Shown one piece after another: positions 1 to 10,429 of a DNA stretch of 64,000 nucleotides. Below the pieces are notes generated by a model, which saw only the letters and a list, made by a program, of their open reading frames with translations, was not told the origin of the DNA and did not search any database. Positions within the stretch are counted from its first letter, which is position 1; each line of letters begins with the position of its first letter. The position numbers were made by a program, and so were the translations under genes. Source of the stretch: Paramacrobiotus metropolitanus (lineage: Eukaryota; Tardigrada; Eutardigrada; Parachela; Macrobiotidae); NCBI RefSeq assembly GCF_019649055.1, contig NW_026570263.1, positions 806,001 to 870,000 on the forward strand, given 5' to 3'.

Positions 1-560
1 AAGCGTGTATTACTTACGTACGTGCTGCGACGTACGTGTTGTTATCTGATCTCTTACATACGACTGCTGTTCTTATCTAACGCATTTGATCACTAATTCC
101 ATTAGCGATTCTCGTTGCATGTTTCAGTGTGTTCGAGTCTTGTGTAGAGACTGGGAAGCTGGCTTTTAACAGAAAGTTAGTGTGACCTTCTGGTAGAAGA
201 GTGTTCCGTTCTGCTGATTAAAAATTTGGGAAGTTCCTGAATGTTTGGGTTTCGGTAGCTTTCGTTAGGGACATCCGCTGTACCTAGCGGAAGTAGAGTT
301 TGTGTAGGACCACTCATCGGGTCCAGAGTGTATTCCCATGCACTGTACCGACTGATTGTGGTTGGTCATCGAGTACGGTAGTTGTGTGCAACTTCCGTAT
401 AGCATGTCACTAGCGAGCTTCTATCTGTCGAAATTCAACGGGGCAATGCGGTGTCAGTTCTTGGAACTATGGAAGTAACAGATACTTAAAAGAAATTTTT
501 CTATTGTAAGTTATAATTAACCTTGTTTTGTTAATAAAATTTCCAATGTGACTGGCTTGC
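1..560 (+). mobile_element. Deleted retroelement copy (LINE-derived)
   Basis: Bases 1-420 align by eye with 7550-7945: shared blocks include the run around 'acgcatttgatc' and the 'cctagcggaagta' block. At about 425-490 the sequence jumps to a stretch matching the 3' coding end of the element at 8520-8590 (peptide like IQRGNA). This copy is therefore an internally deleted version of the 7550-8640 element, with 5' and 3' ends kept and the middle missing. A short A/T-rich tail with 'aataaaat' follows near 535. The element is read as a non-LTR remnant because of the endonuclease-like domain in the fuller copy. It is not coding here. Confidence 0.55.
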
Positions 561-1030
561 GCTAATGAAGACAGATCACTTGATCGAATTGACAGCCTCT
601 GTGGTGGGCTGCAACATAAACAATTACGGCTGACTGAAATGCAGTCTAATGAGTCTATGCAGTACCATTCAGTCTATATCTATATATATGCAGCTTATCA
701 GTGATTCAGTCTATGCAATAAAATCAGCACGGGGAAAGTTAAGTTGTGAGGATTAAGATACTACTGGTCCATACAGCGGAAGTTGCGGAACTGGTTGAAA
801 TACAGTAATGGGCGAAGCGAAGTACTGATAAGTAATACCGTTTAATACGTAATAGTAATCATAAGGTAGTTTGTAATTACGGTCTACGGACACTATTCTT
901 ATGCAAATTCTTCATTTGGGATAAATTCTTCATTTGATGATATCTGTTGAGCGAAGCTCGCCTTGTACATATTGAGAAATAAAGTTCAGTATTCTTATGC
1001 AATGACAATTGCGAATTGAACTGATTTTAC

Positions 1031-2328
1031 CGTCTGGCTCGGGCCTGGGTGTGCAGGTCCAGATCTTGCAGGATCTCGGTCAACACTGTCAGCGGCAGGT
1101 GGCATAAACAAGCGCTCGCACAAGTACAGCTGGCAGTGGCAGTGCCGACGTTCGCGTTTCTCTCGCCATCAGTATCACTGCTCGGGCATCGTCCAGTTCC
1201 TACAAAATACAACGGACGATTAACCGAATGACAGACATCTTGAACAAATCTGACCGGCAACGTTGACAAACCACTTGCAAGATGTATATTTGTATGGCTC
1301 AGTCGCATGCACGCGTATCTGTACGCACCCTCGATACTTTTATGGATGGTTTGACAAGTTTGGTCCGTGTGCAGTGTGGACCGGCTGGCGTTCGCGCTGG
1401 CCATGGCGCGGGACGTTGCATGCTGCTCCAATATCTTCCGCAATAATCCCGCTGTCCAGTCCATGGCTGCGGTGTCGTTCTGGCTGCCCACGACAATAAA
1501 CGTGCAACGAGCCGTGCCGATGCGCAGGTGGAAACGACAGCTGTCCTCCCGGGCAGCCATCGCCGGATACGCACGGTACACTTGCCGGAAAGTGTCGATA
1601 AAATGGCAGGCGTCCGTTATTCTGACAAACATGGGCACAGGCACCGCTGACAATGATTCGCTCGGCCCGGACCCGGACCCGGCCAGGAGGATCTCGTGCT
1701 GTGTGTAGAGCAGGCCGCTGGTCCTGGTCAGCAGCGGCGGTTGGTCCAAGGGCAGCCGGCTCAGCAGCTGGCACCGGTCGACCGCGGCAAGATCCCACGC
1801 TGTCCAATATCCGTTGTCAGACTCAGCACTATCTATACCAGACGCCGTCGCTTCCAGTTCGTCACCTGCCGCTGCCGGTCCAGTCATTGGCCAGTCAGCG
1901 TCTGCATCGGTGCTGACGAAGTACATTCGGCATCCGCAGTGGTCAGCGAAATGCAGCACCGTGGCCGGCCGGAAGCGGAAGGGGCCGTCGTGGTGGTCGC
2001 GGAGGGCCACCCATACCGACGGGCCGCAACACTGGGGGTACAGCTCGTGGTAAACTGCCGGGGCCGAGGGAGCGCAACAGCCGGGGTAGCCCGGTGCGTG
2101 CAAGGGGAACGCTTGCGGCCAGACGCGCGACGCGTGGATGTAGCGGGCCGGGGTGGTGGCCGAGTCGAAGTCCACCAGCACCTCGTCTCCGCGCAGGTCC
2201 TGGATGTATCCCAGCCAGCACTCCTCCCGCTCCGGATCCATCCGCACCACCACAGTGTTCTGGTAGTTGAGGGACGCGCTGCTAACGCGAAGCCGGCGAA
2301 ATGCCGGCAACACTAGTGTGGCATCCAT
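1031..2328 (-). CDS. Tudor-like/F-box protein, gene A (5' exon; rest off window)
   Basis: The ATG at 2328 opens a 432-codon frame that ends in a splice donor (cg|gtaaaa at 1031/1030) with phase 2. The N-terminus (about residues 20-75) has a Tudor/Agenet-like look, with an ECWLGYIQD core, then VLVDFDS and a VWP ending. A middle block (about 85-300) is specific to this family. The C-terminal end of the exon, LPLTVLTEILQDLDLHTQARARR split as LPLTVLTEIL and QDLDLHTQARARR, is the first half of an F-box. In genes B and C the next exon supplies VCALW. F-box proteins recruit substrates to SCF ubiquitin ligases through Skp1, so a substrate-adaptor role is inferred. The following exons are not found between 830 and 1030 and must lie off the left edge or be lost. 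This copy has the family's longest uninterrupted first exon. The acceptor-like 'cctgcag' 10 bases before the ATG is shared with gene B and may end a 5' UTR intron. Confidence 0.7.
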
Positions 2329-2339
2329 TTACTTATAAC

Positions 2340-2900
2340 TGCAGGCAAGCGGCCTACAAATTGCCAATACAGTATCAGACCGTCATGAATTAAACACGCC
2401 TTCAATAAGTATCATGTCATAAGTACAAACGTAGTACTAGAAAACATTAATTTATAACAGAAACACTTGAATTAAATACGAGTACTCGGTCTACTTTGAT
2501 AATAAAATTAATACTACTGGGGATTCTTATTATCGCTATACATATAATATTTTAACTACTTTATCTGCAGCATTTTAAATTAATTCCGAAAGTTATCAAA
2601 TTATGCTGTGGTCCTGTGGAGCAAAAATCTTGACGACCTATTCTTGATTTTTAACAGCTTAAATGTTTACAGTTTTCTTCGAGTCTATTTGCCTTAACTG
2701 CTGAAAAGCCTAGTGCGTCGAGTACAGTACTTCCAAGCTAAACACTGCAGACGACTTGGGTGGCCATGATAACATAATTCATATAATTATATACATTCAT
2801 TACAACATTTGGGAGCACTAGTTCACTTTCAGTCACAATCTCAAGCTATTAAGCATAAGAAGAGAAACACGGCCCGACTCCAAGCATTGATTTGAACTGA
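2340..2900. repeat. Duplicated 5' flank of F-box genes A and B
   Basis: The upstream flank of gene A matches that of gene B at 10225-11680. Shared blocks include 'gataataaaatta' with 'actgggga(t/a)tc', and the 'gtgcgtcgagt...tccaagctaaac...gg(t)ggccatgataa' block (2712-2775 versus 11428-11480). The match is interrupted by indels, so the duplication is old. It shows that the two genes were copied with their promoter region. Confidence 0.6.
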
Positions 2901-3444
2901 ATTGAACTGCACAGTTAGTGAAGCGTTGATTGGTATAAATGACCCAATCAAATGAGTGTGGGCTACACCAGATCCACCTATTCATAAGGCGCGTTATGGT
3001 GGTCCTGGAAACGAAAGCAGACATTTCGGAATTTGCGATAAGCAAGCGGCCAGTACCCATGCTATAGATAGCATGACTTCAAGGCACCGCGTCCTGCGTC
3101 TGAAAGGGATGCTTGCCTCTTTCGCCTTGCGAAAAACTGCACGCGCAATGGACCGACCACGGGCAGACACAGGGCAGACCAATTTCTCCCTCCTCCTATG
3201 TCTCCTCCATTGTTTTGCATCGCGTATGCGCATGACCACTACCGGACTCCGCATAGTCACTTTTGTGAGTCGGGCCCGTGCCTGTGGGAGCAGGCCATGT
3301 CTTAGAGAGCAGCGTCTTAATTACTTTTTAATTACTTTTTATGGCCCCTGCGCCCGGCTTGTGCGCCTGCTCTCTTGATCGGCGGCTTATCGCAAATCAG
3401 GTATTGCACATTTCCAGTTATCACTACTTTACGTTTACGCATTC
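2900..3444. other. No gene seen
   Basis: Intergenic stretch between the gene A flank and the copied cnc exon. Short open frames exist on both strands, but none has recognisable protein character or splice-linked partners. Confidence 0.4.
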
Positions 3445-3842
3445 AAGTTTCCAGTAGGTGGCAGTTCGATGCGCGGCCACCTTGTTCTTAATGTCCTTCA
3501 TGAGCTGGATCTGTTCCTGGCTGAGCGCCAGACTCAGCCCCATCCCGCTGCCCTGGCCGCTGACGAGGCTGTTGAACTTCTCCACCGGCATGTTGACGAT
3601 CTCCTCCGCCGACACCGGCAGGCCCAGCTCCGAGGCCGCGCGGTCGTCGCGGTTCGGCCGGCTGCGCAGCTCCCCCGTGATCGACACCGAGCCGCCGCGG
3701 CTGCGCCCCTGCGTTGAGCCGCAGCTCTCGGCCGCGCTGGCGCTCCCCATCTCCTCACTGCTTTCCCGACTCTGCACAAAACACACACAATTATACAGCA
3801 TCAACTAATAACAACATCTTTCTCGTTATTCAGTTGCAGCAA
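3445..3842 (-). pseudogene. Copied cnc exon (CNC/basic region) with its intron edge
   Basis: On the minus strand this matches the cnc gene at about 46215-46605 at DNA level. It includes the end of the upstream intron ('gctgcaactgaataacgaga' and the 'ttttgtgcag' acceptor) and the exon coding SRESSEEMGSASAAES onward. Because the intron edge is kept, it is a genomic copy and not a retrocopy. The frame is open through MPVEKFNSLVSGQG and QIQLMKDI. Twelve bases coding RRRG of the basic region are then missing (KDI joins KNKVAA), and after KNKVAAH the match decays into unrelated codons. No partner exons lie nearby, so it cannot make a bZIP protein. It follows the F-box terminal-exon fragment at 4215-4325, the same order as in the right arm at 60.35-60.96 kb. 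Confidence 0.85.
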
Positions 3843-4214
3843 CACATCTTCATTCACATTCACCGGCAACGCGTACTCATATATGTGGCGTGAGGCACTG
3901 CACTATGACAGCTTTATCTGGAAGGCGGTTCAAGTGCAGTCAAATGCTTCCGAAACTGAGTGGACCGTTTCTCCCTTGTTCTCCCAAAAGCATTTTACCG
4001 AGTGTAGACATCTTACATTTCGATTCTGCACCCCACACACCCATTGCTTCAAAAACCAAAAACGAAACTGAAGCACAAAGCACCGAAATTAAAATTTCGA
4101 GCACATATCCGTGCTTCGCCTCCGGGTATAAGTCAATATTTATTAGACGCGTAGGACGTATATATTGTATTGCACAGTTCTCAAAAGAAGTCGCAGGCCG
4201 TGCGCTGGTCACGG
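3843..4214. other. Spacer between the two copied fragments
   Basis: No recognisable gene. A minus-strand open frame of 90 codons (3940-4212) has no family resemblance and is probably chance. Confidence 0.35.
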
Positions 4215-4325
4215 CTGGTGGTAATTTGCATGCTGGACGTCAAAGATCTCTGCGATTCCCAGAATGCCAGTTTGCTGAGTTGCCGCAGATCCACACTCTT
4301 CGGATCAACATCGTGGGAGTCTACA
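4215..4325 (-). pseudogene. F-box gene terminal-exon fragment
   Basis: The minus-strand translation SVDLRQLSKLAFW, then GIAEIFDVQ in a shifted frame, matches the last exon of gene C (SVDIRQLSNMTLWGIAEVYNV) and more loosely that of gene B (SVHLGELSRLALWAIYEMF). The reading frame is shifted once within this fragment. No other exon of this copy is visible next to it. It marks a third left-arm unit beside genes A and B, and it is joined to the copied cnc exon. Confidence 0.65.
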
Positions 4326-5837
4326 TACTGATACATACGGTACTTGCTGATTGGCAAATGCCAGCTGAAAACGCTTTCATAACGTCAATCGACACACCGA
4401 ATGGAGAATTACTAGTACAAAGATGCAAGTAAGCGAAAGTTCGTGCACGGAAGGGTACTTGCCCGAAATGACTGCCAAGAGTGCCTTGTATCCTCATCGA
4501 CACGCTTCCGCAGATTTACTTACGAATGCGCTGATTGAAATGACAAATTTTAAACATTAAGAAAACATCCGGAATCACTGCTGCCGCTGGAGATTATAGG
4601 GCGTGCGTCCACTGTGTCCAAAACCGCCGTTGACAACGGCTACTACACTTCAAAAGGCCGCAAACCGAGATTCCCCGCTAGGCGCTTACTACCTGTGGAG
4701 ATTTCTTTATGAATCGGTTTAATTTAGCGTTGTTTTTGATTTCAAGATCTGGGCGGTGCTAAGGATGGTAATATCCAATATCCAAAAGTGTTTATGGATA
4801 TTGGATATTTAAAGTCATTTACCATTGGTAATTTTGACCGAGATCCTGGAAGGTGATGTACATTGACACACACAAACCCCGGGGCCAGCCAGACGGTAAA
4901 TGCCTTGTAATATGATCGTTGCGTATATGTAATCATGGTCTGGCCTAATAGCGGTAGGCCGTAGTCATGGAATTGTCCTGGGGGGGGGGTGGGACCTTTA
5001 ATAAGTATAACATGAGGGTACAAACTATGTACTAAAAAAGGACAGGTGTGATGAAGCGTACGAGACAGCGGCAACTACAGCTCCTTAGGGGTGAACTGCC
5101 ATTCACGCACACCGATGTTAGGGGACCAGTTGTCTGCCGTGAACATTTTCTCAGACTCACTGGCGTAAGAACCAACACGTGCGAGCACACTATTCTTACG
5201 ACCCTTTTTAGCAGAATAAATGGAGACAAATCTAACAGAGATCCCAATGGATTCCATTGTTGCCTTCAGATCCTTGCTGTAGTCATCAGGAGTCTGGTGT
5301 TCAGTGTATTGTACACAGGAATTGTCCTGTGAACTTCGTCATTCGTGCAACAGTAATTAATACCGGTAATTACCAATTAGGTAGCCCTTTTTTAATTTAA
5401 AAGTGCAGGTACTGCCCAGTGCCAACGTTCATGGTCAGCTAGCAACGAAGTTGAAATTCACTGGCGTTATACTGTACAATGTCAATTATCGCTACGTCAG
5501 GGAAAAATAGGATTGCGATGAAAGATCATCCCGTTCGAAAATTTCCTTATATGGACGTTGAAAATGTCGAATTCAAGTTCTACTATTTTCAAGGTCATCT
5601 TGAAAGCTTTACCGAAGCCAGCAAAACCGGAACCGGCATCAGTGGCACGGGCTAAAAATATTTTTTTACTAAATAAATTGCACGTGACACAGTTTCTGAA
5701 CATGTAAATCTGACAGTATATTATTTTTTCAGAAAGTTATAGTTTTCTTTCCGATTTCGATGTCCCATGTTTTTTTGAAGTTATGTTATAAAAGATCTTG
5801 TTGCTTGTCGCTTGATAAAGTAATCTATGAGGCACTG
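4326..5837. other. No gene seen; one small hairpin
   Basis: This AT-rich spacer lies downstream of gene B. The only structure I can support is the 15-bp perfect inverted repeat at 4770-4809. A run of ten G at about 4980-4989 is low complexity. The open frames at 5048-5332 and 5497-5703 resemble nothing I know. Confidence 0.35.
4770..4809. repeat. 15-bp perfect stem hairpin
   Basis: Left arm 4770-4784 (aatatccaatatcca) and right arm 4795-4809 are exact reverse complements with a 10-base loop. It could be a small foldback, or chance in AT-rich DNA. Confidence 0.7.
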
Positions 5838-7549
5838 TTACTGCTGGTGGTGCCCAGTGTATGTTTCGACAGTAAACATCTCATAGATTGCCCACAGTGC
5901 AAGTCTGCTTAGTTCGCCGAGATGCACACTTCTCAAGTCGACGTGGTCCCACGCGTGCGGACTGCCATCCGAATGGAACCCGCTGAACCTGCAGGCACAG
6001 CAACAATATTATTGCAACACTCGACCTACTTGTAGACGCAACAACGTTTAAATCTGAATCATTTTAAGTAGTATTACGCGAATGCACTTTTTGTTAAATA
6101 GATGACCTTTGCCAGTACGCGTACTAGAATTACAAAAACACATGTGCAGCTGATGAGACGGTGCACCGGTGCAGGTTAGACGACAATGGCTGATGACGTA
6201 CATGTTGAGGAAGTAGCGGATGGGCTGCCATTCCTGCGGGTACTGCAGTGTCTGGCACCAGCGAGCGCGCACAGCCGCCACTTTGGCAAGAACGTCGGCA
6301 GTGGCCGGCGGCAACGCCCGGTCCTTGACCACATCAGGCGCCGCCGGACCGGCTCCCAGCCGTCGCGGCACTCCAGGACCAGGCGGGCAATGTCGACCAG
6401 TGTCACATCCAACACCGACTGCACACGCACAGCATCGCGTGGCGATGCTCGATCGAAGAAGCGCTGTTCTCTAAATGGCAAGGAAGGGAAGGCCCGGCCT
6501 TGCGAGCGCATTTCCTCATAAAGGTCACCCCGCACTTGCCACCCCTCCAGGACCAGTCGTGCACAGTGCGGCTGGAGGGCCTGCAGGGAGGTCGGTACCG
6601 CTGTGCACCGTTGGCGGAAGGACTTGAGCAGGAGGAACGGCAGCTGGATGGCCATGATGGCAAATAAATCCACCACCCAGTTGGCGATGTGCCACTCAAA
6701 GTACAGATCCGCCTCCCAGTCCCGGCGTGCGGTGATGGTGACGCTCTTCGTGGCGGGACTGATTGTCCGGCACAAGACCATGGCGATGTGGCAGCAGTTA
6801 TGGTCGCCGCACTGCGTGCTGGTCAAGTTCTCTGTTAAGATGCTGATGTGGTGCGTTGCGCGGTCGCCCGACAGTATCACTTGCCACAAGGCACACACTC
6901 TGTACAGAATAGACAAAATAACTTTACCTGCTCAAATAAATACGCTGCGGTACACGTACTAATACGTAATAGTAACCAGAACGCACTGTAGTATATAATT
7001 ACGGACACTATCATCAAGAAATTACAATTGCGAATTGAATTAATTTTACCGTCTGGCGCGGGCCTGAGTGTGCAGGTCCAATTCTTGCAGGATCTCGGTC
7101 AACACTATCAGCGGCAGATGGCATAAACGAGCGCTTGCACAAGTCCAGCTGCCAGTGGCAGTGTCATTGCCGGTATTCCCGTTGCTCTCGCCATTAATAT
7201 CTCTGGGCACGCATCCTTCAATTCCTTCAAAATACAACGAACGATTAACCGTACCTTGAACAAATCTGGCCGGCAACGTTGAACAACCGCTTCCAATAAG
7301 AGCTGTCGCAGATTTAATTTTTTCCAGTTTTCTTATGTTCTGGTTCTTATGAATTCGAGGTGTCTAGAAAGTAAGAATAAGTATGTACGTACCGTATGTA
7401 CGCGTACGAGTGCGTACTACGATAATATTATAATTTTTATTAAGAATGTAATTATTACTATTATAAATAAGTTTATTTATAATAATATTATAATAATTTA
7501 TGTTAATACCTCTTTAGTCGCCATGAGTATACTAACGCGCTATGCGCAG

Positions 7550-8640
7550 ATTGCGCGTATTACATACGTGTTATGACGTACGTGTTGTCTGTTCTGTTAC
7601 GTACGAATTACGATTGCTGTTCTTGTCTAACGCATTTGATCGCTAATTCCATCCACGATTCTGGTTTAACTAATCAGTCTGAAGTTTCTAACTTCAACCA
7701 AATCTGTGAGCTTGTTTCTAGCTGAAAGGTCGTGTGACTTCAGGTTAGAAGGAAGTTCATTCGTTCTGTTCTTTTTGCGTTGTGCGTTCGGTTTGGTGAT
7801 TAAACATTTGGGAAGTTCCACAGTGTTTCGGTTTCGGTAACTTTCGTTAGACACGGCAATCCGCTTGTACCTAGCGGAAGTACCACTTACGGAGTCCAGA
7901 GCACAAACCCACTCTGTTGTCGCGGTGCGACTTCCGCATAGCATGTCAATACTTACATTATATGACGGTATATCTATTCAACTTATTTGCACCAAGCGCG
8001 AAGCGCGAGATGCTGCAATAAGTCTTCGTCAACAGCATAAAATTTTTCTGAAACCACGAAGAGCGTACGTCACGCTTTTCCAATTCTACAATCCCAATAC
8101 CATTTCCCAGTGGTGTTGGCGCTCGCGCTCGTGCAATAATGTGGTTCGCAACCACCGCTAGAAGTACAGAATTACAGTACAGTTGTGCACCCATCCGAAC
8201 GTCCGATCGCCGTCCGGATGGGTGCACAACCTTTGCCTGGAAGCGTGGTATGTGCCTGGCGTGGGACGCGACGTGCGTGGATACCGTTGCGATGTCTTAC
8301 CTGCAATCCACGTCAGTTACCGCTGGAGCTGCTGCTGCGGAGGCCGAAGATAAAAAATTACGACTGTACTCTTATTTGGAGGGTAGATATGTCTTCTCTC
8401 CACTAGGTTTCGAAACTCTTGGGCCATGGGGGAAGCTAGCCATACTCTTAGTAAAAGAAATCGGCAAACGACTTCAACTACACACGGGTGAACCTCGCTC
8501 CCATGAATTTCTCCGTCAACGGTTGTCACTAGAAATTCAGCGGGGCAACGCCGCTTCAGTATTCGGAACAGTGGATGGAGCGGCAGCTTTAAATGAAATT
8601 TTGTTGTTGTGATTACTGTTTCTTTTCAATCTTTATGTAT
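7550..8640 (+). mobile_element. RLE-type LINE remnant, 3' end
   Basis: Bases 8205-8612 encode RRPDGCTTFAWKRG, CLAWDATCVDT, then FSPLGFETLGPWG and LSLEIQRGNAASV to a stop at 8612. The RPD...WD.T pattern, with a C..C/H..C knuckle seen in the sister copies at 47.6 and 54.1 kb, resembles the zinc knuckle plus restriction-like endonuclease found at the C-terminus of R2/NeSL-like non-LTR elements. No reverse transcriptase is present, so the copy is truncated. Bases 7550-7945 match window bases 1-420 and look like a leader of a non-autonomous derivative. An 'aataaaag' follows the stop near 8653. Confidence 0.6.
8182..8230. repeat. 16-bp perfect inverted repeat at LINE fragment start
   Basis: Left arm 8182-8197 (gttgtgcacccatccg) and right arm 8215-8230 are exact reverse complements. 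The right arm is the coding sequence for PDGCT of the LINE domain. The left arm is therefore an inverted copy of the element's own sequence placed just before its truncated start. Confidence 0.8.
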
Positions 8641-10429
8641 ACGCGTTTATGAAATAAAAGTACAGAATAGATAAGAAGTACTGTACTCACTCACTCACAC
8701 ACTGTACAGAGTACTATACTTTTTCGTACAGTGAGGCGCGATCGCATGCGATTAGCATGTTGATCCAGAAGGGTCAAGCTTGGAAAATATTACGTACGTT
8801 CGCGAAGGTCAAAGCAATTAACCTTCAAATCTCACGTTTAATGGGCAATAGCCACCACGGTAACAATGAGTGCGAGCGCCGGTACACTACTTAATAGTTA
8901 ACCTTTAAATTAAATCAGAATTGTGTTGTCTTGAGTACTTAGTTAGTACTTAGGAGTGGTCATATTAAAGGTTCCAACTCTATTAACCTGTTATTGTTTC
9001 CAAAAACTATTCGATGAGCATACAACTCACTGTAGACGTCACGGAACAATTTCCCATACTTGGTTTGGATGATTTATCATGATTATTACACAAAATGAGT
9101 AATACTTACCGGAAAATAAAAACTTTATTAGAATACCACACATTTTATCCTACTAGGTGATATATAAGTCTCATATTTTGGTCAATATGCGCTGATTTGA
9201 ACTTTACTGGTAAGCATAAATTGTGATCGGAATGTTGGTTATGGTTCAGACTGCAGACGCACGTATATGTACGCAGTACGCGCTACGCACCCTCGATTTG
9301 GATGGTGTGACAAGTGTGGTCCGTGGGAAGTACGGACCGGCTGGCCTCGGTCGGTGACGCTGCATACTGCTCCAGTATCTGCAGCAATAATCCTGCTGTC
9401 CAGTTCACGGCAGCGGTGTCGTTAACGTTCTGGCCGCCAACGACAATAAGCGTACAGCGATGCGTGGCGATATCGATGCGCAGGTGGAAACGGCACTTGC
9501 ACATGTCCTCCCCGGCAAACATCGAAGGATACGCTGCACGGATCACTTGGCGGAACGTCTCGATCAACTGGCACGCGTCCGTTGTTGTGACAAACATGGG
9601 GACAGGCACAGCTGACAATGATTCGGCCAGGAGGATCTCGTGCTGTGTGTAGAGAATGCCACTGGTCCCGCTGGACCTGGACAGCAGCGATGGTTGGTCG
9701 AAGGGCAACCGGCTCATCAACTGACAGCGATCCACAACGGCAATCATATCACGATCCGCACCAGCCGCACTCGCCGCATTAATTATAGCGGCTCCTTTCG
9801 TGCTGACGTAATACATGCGGCATTCGTAGAAGAGAAGCCACACGCGGCGCACCGTGGCCGGCCGGAAGCGGAAGGGGCCGTCGTGGTGGTCGCGGAGGGC
9901 CACGAAGACCGAGGGGCCACAACACTGGGGGTACAACTCGTGATAAAATGCCGGTGCCGAGGGGCCGCAGCAGTCGGGGTAGCCCGGCCCTCGCGACTGG
10001 AAGGCTTGCGGCCACACGCGCGACGCCTGGATGTAGCGGGCCGGGGCGCTGACGGAATCGAAGTCCACCAGCACCTCGTCACCGCGAAGCTCCTGGACGA
10101 AGCCCAGCCAGCACTCCTCCCGCTCCGGGTCCATCCGCACCACCATGGTGTTCTGATAGTTGAGCGACGCGCTGCTAACGCGAAGCTGGCGAAATGCCGG
10201 CAACACTAGTGTGGCATCCATTTATTTACAACTGCAGGCAAGCGGCCTTGGCCGGACGCTACAAATTACAACTGCCAGTATAATTTCAGACCTTCATGAA
10301 TTAACTAGTCTGATAATAAAATTAGTATTACTGGGAATCCTTACTAATTCGCTACATAATACTCGGTATTTTTACTACCTTATTTTGCGAATTTTAAGTG
10401 AATTCCAAAAGTTATAAAATTCGTATTGA

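Larger units (their letters stand above)
7303..9290. mobile_element. Retroelement-bearing insertion, probably spliced as intron
   Basis: Gene A runs without a break across this point, while gene B is split by about 2 kb here. The insert holds an AT-rich leader (7310-7510), the element 7550-8640, and a tail (8640-9240). It begins on the gene strand with gtgcgt and ends with 'gcgacag'. Splicing there joins 'ATC GAG G' to 'CT CTT ATT' in frame. Part of the tail (8840-8910) recurs at 62570-62640. Confidence 0.6.
5838..10221 (-). pseudogene. Tudor-like/F-box protein, gene B (near-complete, one frameshift)
   Basis: Exons by hand: 10221-9291, 7302-7050, 6899-6202 and 5988-5838. All junctions are GT-AG and the phases match (1, 2, 2). 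The N-terminal Tudor-like segment starts MDATLVLPAFRQLRVSS and carries ECWLGFVQELRGDEVLVD. The F-box spans exons 2 and 3: LPLIVLTEILQELDL plus RVCALWQVIL. The third exon is the family C-terminal domain (IQLPFLLLKSF region). The last exon reads FSGFHSDGSPHAWDHVDL and stops at 5838. The total is 2033 nt, one short of a multiple of three. Against gene C, the missing base lies around 6320, after the RRLMW block, where ALPPATADVLAKV continues in another frame. The intron 9290-7303 replaces sequence that is contiguous exon in gene A, so it is an insertion. Either a very recent pseudogene or a base-calling error would explain the single shift. Confidence 0.7.

Noticed and set aside
1263-2316. Several plus-strand open frames of 80-200 codons over gene A
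   Set aside because: They are antisense shadows of the GC-rich minus-strand exon. The minus frame is conserved in three copies and the plus frames are not.
4836-4856. Possible F-box remnant ('ttgaccgagatcctggaagg' resembles the gene C F-box codons)
   Set aside because: Similarity stops after 20 bases, with no flanking match.
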